NCBI RefSeq assembly: GCF_024436035.1 | Contig: NZ_JANFNG010000036.1 | Span: forward strand, 1 to 58,647 | From: Streptomyces humicola | GTDB lineage: Bacteria > Actinomycetota > Actinomycetes > Streptomycetales > Streptomycetaceae | DNA: 58,647 nt | Direction of reading: 5' to 3' | Part shown: positions 33,001 to 41,603 of the stretch, in pieces | How the letters are laid out: each line of letters starts with the position of its first letter | Numbering within the stretch: the first letter of the stretch is position 1 | Notes under the pieces: model-generated | Seen by the model: the letters and a program-made list of their open reading frames with translations, nothing else | Database searches by the model: none | What the model was told of the DNA's origin: nothing | Translations under genes and position numbers: made by a program

Positions 33001-33580
33001 GGCGGCGCTGTTCGTCGACCCGCTCACCGGGCCGATCACGCGAACCGCCCTGCAGTCCCTGCGCGCGGCGGCGGTGGCGGCGGAGGTGCCCGTCCTGGTG
33101 ACGGCGGGCCTCGGGCAGGCCACCCGGGAAGCGGCGTACGGTGCTGATCCCGCCGTGCTGCTCAAGGCGCTCGCCCCGCGCGACAGCGAGCAACACCCGC
33201 CGCGCGTCCTGCTCGTGGAGAGCCACCAGGACATCGCATCGGCGTTCACCGCGACCCTTGAACGCCGCGGCATGCAGGTCGCCCACGCGGCCTCCGAGGA
33301 GGACGCGGCGGCGCTCGCCGAGCGGATGCGGCCGAATCTGGTCGTGATGGACCTGATGCTGATCAGGCGGCGCCGCCTCGGAATCGTCGACTGGTTGCGT
33401 GTCAACGGCCTGCTCAACCGCACCCCGCTCGTCGTCTACACGTCCGTGGACATCGACCCGGCCGAGCTCCCGCGCCTCGGTTCCGGCGAGACGGTGCTGT
33501 TCCTCGCCGAACGGTCGACGAGCGGCGAGGTCCAGACCCGGATCGTGGACCTGCTGAGCAAGATCGGCACCGATCTGTAG
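30083..33580 (+). CDS. large PAS / pseudo-histidine-kinase / receiver-like protein
   Basis: A 1165-residue cytosolic protein. Two PAS domains occupy residues about 8-140 and 150-270 (I-L-D-A-L-P-D-A-L-L-L-V, then I-L-R-A-A-S-E-G-V-V-G-V). A histidine-kinase-like module follows, but the phosphorylated His is missing: the HisKA position reads L-D-S-S-L-R-A-P-L-G-E-L, and the ATPase part lacks clear N and G boxes. A Pro/Gln/Ala-rich disordered stretch runs from about 500 to 900. The C-terminus resembles a receiver domain (V-L-L-V-E-S-H-Q-D, V-V-M-D-L-M-L) with one acidic-pocket residue replaced. It probably works as a sensing scaffold rather than an enzyme. GTG at 30083 has GGGAGG nine bases upstream. 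Related proteins are familiar in streptomycetes; their role is not known to me. Confidence 0.8.
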   Translation: MSSRPSRGAARLAAILDALPDALLLVNANGTVVNANAIALETFEAPGTALVGRGLLDLLPEFDSRRIPGSMRRPDPEEGRRTKPTRMVARRTDGSEFPVEVTSANLEDSRTPYADPYAPVAHYSGDELLMLVVRDLTGTLDTEAELARQQRQTEMILRAASEGVVGVDTEGKVVLVNPAAAQILGFRASDLGGQELHPLVHHTRADGSPLPFEETPLADTLRSGRKHRVRGQVLWRKDGRAVPVDLTTAPVREGDQLVGAVMTFTDRSRYDALAGRHAQLRAVLDSSLRAPLGELRGELTNLASDPAGQLWPEANQTLHHLAAGYARMTTLIDNVLSFQRLDAGKEKLERQVVALDTVVAAGVEGAIELIGPGRAQYAVHAPPINASVDPTRLAQALAHLIADVAGVDATGRTAVVAGGGDSTIVVAAAQRGDVVRIEVRGPHSGGDPVHLPITRGIVERHGGVLQTHEVPGQGGSAYVLEVPVGDADDGGPDTEALQTPKDGPTRDNETTVMPVPAQPARGTQNDVASAEGAPAERAPRPRRPVDDSNGGAGTAIALPAGPSAAVAASTGAVAADAAEAEERPTGRRRALRRAERAEAGGEPVGGGQAHAAGEARASGRRARRTLAEGQGQQEQRGQGQQGRQSRQPELPPRPAAHALPPGGQTHPVPPADGNTDGVPAVNGSHGAWPAPAPTPSPAPAAPDLPAQVAWPNPALPQPGPSTPVNGTAPAPQSGPAPLPEAVEPESAPAPRRAPKHAPPGPASQSDRSTQSEGRAISVRTLGQGVQFAQAPAPEQAPVQSSLPVPAQQRVPQQTPQQPAQGGGGSGRRRKLATPQAAQQQAAQQQVGEARELEPAARPHPSTDSGSSNPAFLASDSQGEGQAFAIGAPAEGAEGPEHLDGPGGAVEVSTAARAEPAGTSEPDADAPVVLDGPRRLLVWPEPDVSTRQALTDRGYRPVTVRSREEVDAQVAEYPAALFVDPLTGPITRTALQSLRAAAVAAEVPVLVTAGLGQATREAAYGADPAVLLKALAPRDSEQHPPRVLLVESHQDIASAFTATLERRGMQVAHAASEEDAAALAERMRPNLVVMDLMLIRRRRLGIVDWLRVNGLLNRTPLVVYTSVDIDPAELPRLGSGETVLFLAERSTSGEVQTRIVDLLSKIGTDL

Positions 33581-33601
33581 GTCGACGGCACAGACCCGCC
33601 G

Positions 33602-35248
<1,647 letters not shown>

Positions 35249-35306
35249 CGGAGGCCTCCCTGGAGACGGCGGTTACGGCCGAGTAGTCCCAGGGGGATTC
35301 TGCTGG

Positions 35307-35322
35307 CATACCGCGCGGTATG
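35307..35322. promoter_or_regulatory. perfect palindrome upstream of the acyl-CoA synthetase gene
   Basis: CATACCGCGCGGTATG is its own reverse complement. Its form and place suit a TetR-type repressor of acyl-CoA genes. No regulator gene is adjacent. Confidence 0.6.
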
Positions 35323-35559
35323 TCACTACCTACGGCGAGTTCCTTTCGGAGATCCGGACCACCTCGCCGGGGAGGGGCTCTCCGTAGCAGTGTGTATCAC
35401 TACTGGTAACGTCCTCGCTAATGGGATCAACGTCGGGATGCTCGACGCTCGACACCCGGCCCACCCCCGCCGTGAACACCGGTGGCTCGGCCGCATACCG
35501 GCTCTTCGGGCGGCGGCGCCACCCGCCGCAGGGGAACCGGGGGCCCACCGGATGATCTC

Positions 35560-35879
35560 GGAAAGCCGGGCGCCTGGCAGGACGAACCCTGGGAAGGGGA
35601 CGCGGTCGCCAAGGTCGGCGACAAGATCTTCGCCTTCCTGGGCTCTCCGTCCGCACAGTCTGTAGGGGTCAAATGCGGGCCCGACCGCGACACCGCCGAC
35701 GAGTGGCTACTGCGCTACCCCAGGACACCACAGCCAGTGCCTACATCGGCCGCTACGGCTGGAACAGCCTCCGGATCGGCGGGGCGATCCCCGACGACGA
35801 GATTCTCGAAGCCGTGGACGCCTCGTACGACGCCGTCGTGGCAAAACTTCCCAGGAAGGACCGCCCGGCGCCGCACTGA
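35560..35879 (+). pseudogene. MmcQ/YjbR-family protein, frameshifted and 5'-truncated
   Basis: Two frames together spell one MmcQ/YjbR protein. The first reads W-E-G-D-A-V-A-K-V-G-D-K-I-F-A-F-L-G, then V-K-C-G and D-E-W-L-L-R-Y-P. At about 35717-35722 the frame changes, and the second continues T-A-S-A-Y-I-G-R-Y-G-W-N-S-L-R, then G-A-I-P-D-D-E-I and V-A-K-L-P-R-K-D-R-P. One missing base in TACCCCAGG explains the break. The N-terminal dozen residues expected for the family are not found. These proteins have a double-wing DNA-binding-like fold of unknown role. Confidence 0.8.
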
Positions 35880-35894
35880 GCTTGCCGCACCGGC

Positions 35895-36404
35895 TCAGCC
35901 GGCGCGCAGCTCCGGGTCGGTGCGCAGCTTCACCAGCGCCCGCGAGACGGCACTCTTGACGGTGCCGACCGAGACCCCCAGCACCTGAGCGGTCTGCACC
36001 TCGCTCAGGTCCTCGAAGTACCGCAGCACCACCATCGCCCGCTGCCGCGACGGCAGCCGGCTCACCGCACGCCACAGCGCGTCGCGCTGTGCCTGCTGCT
36101 CGGCCGTGTCGGGGGTGGACGGCCCGATCTCGGGCAGCTGCTCGCACGCGAACTCGTCCACCCGCCGCTTGCGCCACTGCGACGTGCGTGTATTGACCAG
36201 CGTGCGCCGTACGTAACCGTCCAGCGCACCGTGGTCGGCTATCCGGTCCCACGCCAGATATGTCTTGGCCAGTGCGGTCTGCAGCAGATCCTCGGCGTCG
36301 CTCGGGTTGGCGGTCATGGAGCGGGCGGTGCGCAGCAGCACCGGGCCCCGGTTCCTGACGTAGGCGGTGAACTGCTGAGCGCTTGTGCACACAGGCGTGG
36401 TCAT
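35895..36404 (-). CDS. SigE-family (SigE-like ECF) RNA polymerase sigma factor
   Basis: A 169-residue ECF sigma factor of the actinobacterial SigE-family type. Region 2 is L-L-R-T-A-R-S-M-T-A-N-P-S-D-A-E-D-L-L-Q, then Y-L-A-W-D-R-I and Y-V-R-R-T-L-V-N-T-R-T-S-Q-W-R; region 4 is L-P-S-R-Q-R-A-M-V-V-L-R-Y-F-E-D-L-S and V-G-T-V-K-S-A-V-S-R-A-L. ATG at 36404 is chosen; GTG at 36410 is also possible. No anti-sigma factor or secreted partner gene is next to it, so how it is held inactive is not visible. Confidence 0.92.
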   Translation of the reverse strand: MTTPVCTSAQQFTAYVRNRGPVLLRTARSMTANPSDAEDLLQTALAKTYLAWDRIADHGALDGYVRRTLVNTRTSQWRKRRVDEFACEQLPEIGPSTPDTAEQQAQRDALWRAVSRLPSRQRAMVVLRYFEDLSEVQTAQVLGVSVGTVKSAVSRALVKLRTDPELRAG

Positions 36405-36594
36405 GTGCACAACGCTATGAGCGCGCTGGGCGGACGGGATCGGCCGCAGGGACCGAAGCCGGGTCACTCTGAAGTCGTACGGGTCGGGGTTTCCCCACCT
36501 CCCATGGGTGGACCGCGGGTGGACCGGCCCTGATGATCACGAGGGCCGGGACGGGGCCGGGCTCACGGAATCCCGGGTTCCTGGGCTCACGGAC

Positions 36595-37809
36595 TCACTC
36601 GACGATCGCGACGGGGGAGTCGATGTAGTCGCGGTCGATGGTGATCCGGCGGCCGTGGTGCCGCTCCGTGACGTCGCCGTCGAACTGGTGGATGCGGCGG
36701 TGCGGGCGCCAGGCCGCCCTGGCGATGCGCGACTCGCCGTAGATGGTGGGATCGACCCGCCAGTGCGCGAACCACATCAGGTCGGGCAGGTTGCGCATGC
36801 CCTCGCGGCGGGCCAGCTCGATCTGCGTGATGCCGGTGTCCGCGCTGCTGTAGAAGCCGGGCACATAGCCCTGCTCGCGCAGGGCGCGGCTCCAGGCCTG
36901 CGTGAAGGCGATCACGGGGCGGGTGCAGTGCCTGCTCCGCGTCCGGTACGACTCCATGTCGAGGAAGATCGGACTGCGGGGAGCGATCCCGAGCCTGGCG
37001 GCGTCGCGGACGGCGTCGTCGCCCTCGTCCATGCCCTGGCCCTTGGGGTCGTCGACGTCGATCGGGTAGCGCCGCTTGACGTGGTTGGTGGTGCACGGCG
37101 ACTGCGAGCCGACGAAGATCGGCAGGATCTTCCAGCCCATGTCGTTGACTGCGCGCACCCACTCACGGCTGAGGCGGGGCTGGGCGCAGTTGCGCGAGCG
37201 GCCGCCGATGTACACGCCGATGGCGCCGTAGGAGTGACGCCAGGCACGCATGGTGGACAGGCTCGGGGCAGTGCAGGCGTCGAATCCCCAACCCTTGTAC
37301 AGGTGCGCACCGACGGTGCTGAGGTCGCCGGTGGTCGGCGCGTCGCCCGGCAGGGTGGCGGGCAGGGCCTGGGGGACGGTCGCGGCGGGAGCGGCCGGGG
37401 TGTCGCTGGGCATGTCGCCGGGCGTGTCGCTCGGTGTGTCATCGGGCGTGTCGCTCGGTGTGTCATCGGGTGTGTCGCTGGGTGTGTCCTCGAGGGCGCG
37501 GTCGTCGGGGGTCGCCGGGACCTGGTCCTGGAGGCCGTAGACGGGCAGTTGGCTGAGGAGGTCGTCGCTGCTGCCGTCGCCCAGCGACGTCAGGACGCTC
37601 AGGGAGCCCAGCGGGTCGAACGACGACATGTCGTCGTCACGGGCGGTGTTGGACGCACCGGACGAACCCTGGGGGCCGGTGTCGGAGGGGCGGGCCGTGG
37701 CGGCGGCGGAGGTGGCACCGGTCGCGAGGCATGTGGCCGCCGCCATGAGAGGGAGGACAAATCTGATGATCTGGTTGTGTTCGCGCATGACGCCGAGTGA
37801 AGACGCCAT
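36595..37809 (-). CDS. secreted DUF1906 (glycoside-hydrolase-like) protein
   Basis: A 404-residue exported protein. A signal peptide (F-V-L-P-L-M-A-A-A-T-C-L-A) precedes a disordered region holding four tandem D-T-P-S/D repeats (near residues 110-140). The C-terminal 230 residues form a TIM-barrel-like DUF1906 domain: G-F-D-A-C-T-A-P at its start, I-G-V-Y-I-G-G-R, L-P-I-F-V-G-S-Q, and P-I-F-L-D-M-E-S-Y with acidic residues in the position of a GH25-like active site. It may cleave or bind cell-wall glycan. ATG at 37809 or 37785 could be the start. The gene is alone in its direction between two unrelated units. Confidence 0.85.
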   Translation of the reverse strand: MASSLGVMREHNQIIRFVLPLMAAATCLATGATSAAATARPSDTGPQGSSGASNTARDDDMSSFDPLGSLSVLTSLGDGSSDDLLSQLPVYGLQDQVPATPDDRALEDTPSDTPDDTPSDTPDDTPSDTPGDMPSDTPAAPAATVPQALPATLPGDAPTTGDLSTVGAHLYKGWGFDACTAPSLSTMRAWRHSYGAIGVYIGGRSRNCAQPRLSREWVRAVNDMGWKILPIFVGSQSPCTTNHVKRRYPIDVDDPKGQGMDEGDDAVRDAARLGIAPRSPIFLDMESYRTRSRHCTRPVIAFTQAWSRALREQGYVPGFYSSADTGITQIELARREGMRNLPDLMWFAHWRVDPTIYGESRIARAAWRPHRRIHQFDGDVTERHHGRRITIDRDYIDSPVAIVE

Positions 37810-37929
37810 GACGCCGTAGACGACGCAGGCACGCCCAGCGATCCACCGGGTTCAGTCGTCTGCCTCTTGCGACTTGCGCCGCAGGCCAGAGGGTGCGTCG
37901 GTGGACGGCAGGACGGACCGCCGGGACCG

Positions 37930-39114
37930 TCAGCGGTCCGCACCGAGGAGCAGTCCCGACGTCGGCACGCCCGTTCCCGCCGTCACCAGGACGTGGGCGG
38001 CGCCACTCACCTGGTTGACGGAGGTGCCGCGCACCTGGCGGACCCCCTCCGCGATCCCGTTCATGCCGTGCAGGTACGCCTCGCCGAGCTGGCCTCCGTG
38101 CGTGTTCACCGGCAGCCGACCGTCGATCTCGATCCCCCCGTCGGCGGCGAACGCGGCGGCCTCGCCCCGCCCGCAGAACCCGAACTCCTCCAGCTGCATC
38201 AGCACGAACGGCGAGAAGTGGTCGTAGAGCACCGCGGTGTCGATGTCGGCGGGCAGCAGCCCCGACGTGCGCCACAGCTGCCGCGCGACCACACCCATCT
38301 CGGGCAGCCCGGTGAGGTCGTCGCGGTAGAAGCTCGTCATCTGCTCCTGCGCACGGCCCGCACCCTGCGCCGCCGCGGTGATCACGGCGGGTGGTCGGCG
38401 CAGGTCGCGGGCGCGCTCGACGGAGGTGACGACGAGTGCCTGACCGCCGTCGGTCTCCTGGCAGCAGTCGAGCAGCCGCAGCGGTTCGACGATCCAGCGG
38501 GAGGCGGCGTGGTCCGCGAGGGTGATCGGCTTCCCGTGGAAGTACGCGGCCGGGTTGACCGCGGCGTGGCGACGGTCGGCGACGGCGACCGGCCCGAGGG
38601 CGTCGGGGGTGAGCCCGTAGGTGTGCAGATAGCGCTGCGCGGCCATCGCAACCCAGGAGGCGGGGGTGAGCAGCCCGAAGGGGAGCGCCCAGCCTAGGGC
38701 GGCGCCTTCGGCGGAGGGTTCACGCTGCTGCACGCCGGAGCCGAACCGGCGGCCCGAGCGCTCGTTGAACGCCCGGTAGCAGACGACGACTTCCGCGATG
38801 CCCGATGCGATCGCCAGCGCCGCCTGCTGAACGGTCGCGCACGCCGCCCCGCCGCCGTAGTGGATGCGGGAGAAGAACGACAGCTCGCCGATGCCGGCCG
38901 CCTGCGCGACGGTGATCTCGGGGCTCGTGTCCATCGTGAAACTGACCATGCCGTCGACGTCGGCGGGGACGAGCCCCGCGTCATCGAGTGCCGCGTGGAC
39001 GGCCTCGACGGCGAGCTTCAGCTCGCTGCGCCCCGAGTCCTTGGAGAACTCGGTGGCGCCTATGCCGGCGATGGCGGCGCGGTTGCCGAGGGTGTCGCGG
39101 GTGCGCAGGCTCAT
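37930..39114 (-). CDS. thiolase-like lipid-transfer protein (Ltp2-like aldolase)
   Basis: A 394-residue thiolase-fold protein of the sterol-carrier/lipid-transfer group: A-I-A-G-I-G-A-T-E-F-S-K, A-L-D-D-A-G-L, H-Y-G-G-G-A-A-C-A-T-V, then F-S-P-F-V-L-M-Q-L-E and V-N-T-H-G-G-Q-L-G-E-A-Y. In mycobacteria Ltp2 splits the last three carbons of the cholesterol side chain by a retro-aldol step and works in complex with the DUF35 domain of ChsH2. Here it is the third gene of the same triad, its ATG overlapping the ChsH1-like stop. Substrate is inferred from order, not shown. Confidence 0.85.
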   Translation of the reverse strand: MSLRTRDTLGNRAAIAGIGATEFSKDSGRSELKLAVEAVHAALDDAGLVPADVDGMVSFTMDTSPEITVAQAAGIGELSFFSRIHYGGGAACATVQQAALAIASGIAEVVVCYRAFNERSGRRFGSGVQQREPSAEGAALGWALPFGLLTPASWVAMAAQRYLHTYGLTPDALGPVAVADRRHAAVNPAAYFHGKPITLADHAASRWIVEPLRLLDCCQETDGGQALVVTSVERARDLRRPPAVITAAAQGAGRAQEQMTSFYRDDLTGLPEMGVVARQLWRTSGLLPADIDTAVLYDHFSPFVLMQLEEFGFCGRGEAAAFAADGGIEIDGRLPVNTHGGQLGEAYLHGMNGIAEGVRQVRGTSVNQVSGAAHVLVTAGTGVPTSGLLLGADR

Positions 39115-39518
39115 GAGCGCGCCTCCTGCGGGGCGTCGTGCGGGAGGCGGACGGTGACGCGTCCGGTGACGTGGTTGCCGAGCCTGTTGGCGCCTTTCAC
39201 CTCGATGACTGCCTCGTCACCGTCGACCGAGGCGACCGTGCCCGTCAACACCATCTCGTCGCCGGGGTGATTGGGTGCACCGAGGCGGATCGCGACCTTG
39301 CGCAGCTCGGCGTCGGGACCGAAGTGGTCGGTGATGTAGCGGCCGACAAGTCCGTTGGTGGTGAGGATGTTCATGAAGATGTCGGGGGAGCCCTTGGCCC
39401 GCGCGGCCTCCGCGTCATGGTGGACGTCCTGGTAGTCGCGTGAGGCGATGGCGCCGGCGACGACGAGTGTGCGGGTGATCGGTATCCGCAACGGCGGCAG
39501 CTGTTCACCGGCTCGCAT
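39111..39518 (-). CDS. MaoC-family hydratase subunit (ChsH1-like)
   Basis: A 135-residue single hot-dog domain. T-L-V-V-A-G-A-I-A-S-R-D-Y-Q-D-V-H-H-D matches the MaoC hydratase motif with Asp and His in catalytic position, and K-G-S-P-D-I-F-M-N-I follows. In the mycobacterial ChsH1-ChsH2 pair both halves are needed to hydrate the enoyl-CoA of the shortened sterol chain. ATG at 39518 has GGGGGTGG upstream. The gene overlaps the ChsH2-like gene by 14 bp and the Ltp2-like gene by 4 bp. Confidence 0.87.
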   Translation of the reverse strand: MRAGEQLPPLRIPITRTLVVAGAIASRDYQDVHHDAEAARAKGSPDIFMNILTTNGLVGRYITDHFGPDAELRKVAIRLGAPNHPGDEMVLTGTVASVDGDEAVIEVKGANRLGNHVTGRVTVRLPHDAPQEARS

Positions 39519-40467
39519 CCGCGCCACCCCCCTGCTCCGTCGCCCGGAAGACCGGAAGCGTCACTTCCTCGTCGAACGACTGGAATCCGAGCTCGACGGG
39601 CATGCCGATACGCACCTTGTCGTACGGCACACCGGTGACGTTGGCGATCACCCTCACCCCTTCGGCAAGTTCGACGAGCGCGACCGCATAGGGAGGGTCG
39701 AAGGCAGGGAACGGGGGGTGGTGCACGACGACGTACGAATAGACGGTGCCGTCGCCGCGCGCCTCTACGGTGTCCCAGCCCTGCCCGCCGCAGGCGTTGC
39801 AGCCGGGCAGCCACGGAAAGCGCAACGCGCCGCATCCCGTGCAGCGCTGCATGAGCAGCTTGCGGGCGCCGACGCCGTCCCAGAAGCCGGCGTTGTCGCG
39901 GTTGACGACCGGCCGCGGACGCTTCGGCGCGGTGGTGGTGGCAGCGGTCGCAGTCGTGCGTTGCGTGGGTGCGTACTTGAGGATCCGGAACCGGTGCGTA
40001 CCCACCCGCACGCCCCCCGACCACACGTCCGTCCTGGTGGTGACGAAGTGGCCCGATCCGAGTCTCGTGGTCTTCAGCGGTGAGACCGACTCGATCACCG
40101 CGTCGAAGGAGATGCGGTCACCGGGCCGAAGCGGCCGCAGGTACTCCTGTTCGCAGTCGGTGGCGACGACGGCGGTGAACCCCGCGTCGTCGAGCGCGGC
40201 GAGCAACTCGTCGAAGGCGGAGGAGCGGGCGGTGTGCCCGGAGAGCCCGCCCATCGTCCAGGCCTGCAGCATGGTCGGCGGCGCGATGATCCCGGCGGGA
40301 CGGGAGGCGTCGGTATATGCGGGGTTGGTGTCCCCCATGGCCTCGCACCAGTGGCGGATCATGGCCGGGTTGACGGGGTCCTTGCCCTCGCCGCCTTCGG
40401 CGGCCGGCCTGCCCTCGTACGCCGTGAGCCGTTCATACAGCATTTTCTGACTATCCGTCAGATCCAT
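39505..40467 (-). CDS. MaoC-like plus DUF35 (zinc ribbon/OB) protein (ChsH2-like)
   Basis: A 320-residue fusion. Residues about 25-165 form a MaoC-like hot-dog domain lacking a clear catalytic Asp-His pair. After a Thr/Ala linker, residues about 190-310 are DUF35: a zinc ribbon C-T-G-C and C-N-A-C, then an OB domain with Y-S-Y-V-V-V-H-H and P-P-Y-A-V-A-L-V. This order (hot-dog then DUF35) is that of ChsH2 (Rv3542c). The DUF35 part recruits the Ltp2 aldolase. ATG at 40467 gives the longest sensible start; ATG at 40443 would place a palindrome (40446-40462) in the promoter instead of the coding region. This is the first gene of the triad. Confidence 0.87.
   Translation of the reverse strand: MDLTDSQKMLYERLTAYEGRPAAEGGEGKDPVNPAMIRHWCEAMGDTNPAYTDASRPAGIIAPPTMLQAWTMGGLSGHTARSSAFDELLAALDDAGFTAVVATDCEQEYLRPLRPGDRISFDAVIESVSPLKTTRLGSGHFVTTRTDVWSGGVRVGTHRFRILKYAPTQRTTATAATTTAPKRPRPVVNRDNAGFWDGVGARKLLMQRCTGCGALRFPWLPGCNACGGQGWDTVEARGDGTVYSYVVVHHPPFPAFDPPYAVALVELAEGVRVIANVTGVPYDKVRIGMPVELGFQSFDEEVTLPVFRATEQGGGADASR
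40446..40462. promoter_or_regulatory. palindrome at the start of the ChsH2-like gene
   Basis: TCTGAC and GTCAGA with a 5-base spacer form a perfect dyad. It lies within codons 2-7 if ATG at 40467 is used, or directly before ATG at 40443. A similar CTGAC-N5-GTCAG stands at 52778-52792. Confidence 0.5.
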
Positions 40468-40487
40468 CGGGCCCGTCAAGACGCCGC

Positions 40488-40508
40488 TTGTCCACACCCT
40501 GTGGACGA
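40488..40508. promoter_or_regulatory. inverted pair of DnaA-box-like sequences
   Basis: TTGTCCACA (40488-40496), identical to the streptomycete DnaA box consensus, is followed 3 bases later by TGTGGACGA, the reverse complement of TCGTCCACA (one base different). The pair sits about 20-40 bp before the igr-like operon. Confidence 0.5.
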
Positions 40509-40616
40509 ACACGGCTGCGCGGCGGCACTGGGGATGCCGCCGCGCGACCTGGAACCTGCGGTTGTGTGACGTGAGGAGCCCCGCCCGCTGGGGTCGGCCG
40601 GGGATCCCCGCCTAGA

Positions 40617-40886
40617 TCACCACATCCTGGTGAAGTGGATGTTCACATTCGACTGGTCGATGTGGGTGAACCCGGGGGCGAATCCAGCACCGTTGACGCT
40701 CGCGGTGTTGCTCTGGTTCGAGGCACCCCATCCACTGGCGAACTGGGCCGTGTTGTTGATGCTCGAGTTGGAGTGGTGGTTGGCGAAGGAACCGTTGTCC
40801 GCCGACGCCGTGCCGGTGAAGAGCGCGGCCGCGAGAGGCAGCGCGGCAATTGCGGCCAGGGCGCGGGCAGTACGGATGCGTGCCAT
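40617..40886 (-). CDS. small secreted Asn/Ser-rich protein
   Basis: An 89-residue protein with a clean signal peptide (A-L-A-A-I-A-A-L-P-L-A-A-A-L-F ending A-S-A-D) and a mature part of about 60 residues rich in Asn, Ser and Gly: F-A-N-H-H-S-N-S-S-I-N-N-T-A-Q, then N-Q-S-N-T-A-S-V-N-G, and D-Q-S-N-V-N-I-H-F at the end. N-x-S/N-Q-S-N patterns recall amyloid-forming curlin- or chaplin-like surface proteins, but no cysteines are present. GGGAGG lies just upstream of the ATG. The function is unknown. Confidence 0.78.
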   Translation of the reverse strand: MARIRTARALAAIAALPLAAALFTGTASADNGSFANHHSNSSINNTAQFASGWGASNQSNTASVNGAGFAPGFTHIDQSNVNIHFTRMW

Positions 40887-41558
40887 GTGAATTCCTCCCG
40901 GAACTCAAGGAGCTGAAGTCTGTGTGGGGTGTGTTGTGTGGTTCTGTGGTGCTTTGTGCGGTGCGGTTGGCCGACCACTCCGCGAACTCTGCGACGTCGC
41001 CGTGGCAAGAGTTGCCCACGAGAACCGCCCGAAACCACCCCTGGTGCCCGATTTACTTCGCAAGCGTGACGATGTATCGATAAACATCCCTGACGCCCGC
41101 AAATGCGCAGTACATCGGGCGGATCACTCCGAAGCCCTTGTCCCATAAGAGATGAAACGTCACTGCACACTTTCGGCCAAAGTGGCCATATATCGACATG
41201 TGGATGAAATCGGGCGCAACGAAGGGGGTCCGGCCCAGCCGCCGGACCCTGAGCGCCCCGGATGGTCAGGTTGACGGTTCGACCCGTCGCCGCTGAGCCC
41301 TCCTCGTTCCGCAGTCGACGCACCCCAGTACCGCCCTGCGCCGCGCGTCCAGACCCGGAAGAGCCGCAGGGAGCCGCAGCGTGGGCACGAGGGCGCAGCG
41401 CCGCGCGTGTCACGTCAGGCGGCCGGGTCGCGGTCCTCCGTGCGGGATGGGCCCATCACTCTTCGTCCTCCGCTGCAGATCTCAGCCGGCCACCATCCAC
41501 CCTGCCCGCCGCGGATCCGCACTTCCAGGGCCGCAGGTCCACCGCCGCCGGGCCCTCG
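40887..41558. other. intergenic, about 670 bp
   Basis: Promoter side of the small secreted gene (which is preceded by an AT-richer tract with GATGTATCGATAAACATC, an imperfect dyad near 41073-41090), then sequence without coding bias. No gene recognised. Confidence 0.45.
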
Positions 41559-41603
41559 GGCCCGTCAGGCCCGTCAGGCCCGTCAGGCCCGTCAGGCCCG
41601 TCA
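41559..41603. repeat. 9-bp tandem repeat, five copies, including a stop codon
   Basis: Five copies of GGCCCGTCA run into the coding end of the minus-strand His-rich gene; the last copy holds its stop. On the minus strand each unit is TGACGGGCC, so four further in-frame TGA stops follow the real one at 9-bp steps. Confidence 0.93.

Noticed and set aside
30065-33286. 1073-codon open frame on the minus strand
   Set aside because: Shadow of the PAS/pseudokinase gene; no recognisable motif and composition typical of antisense reading.
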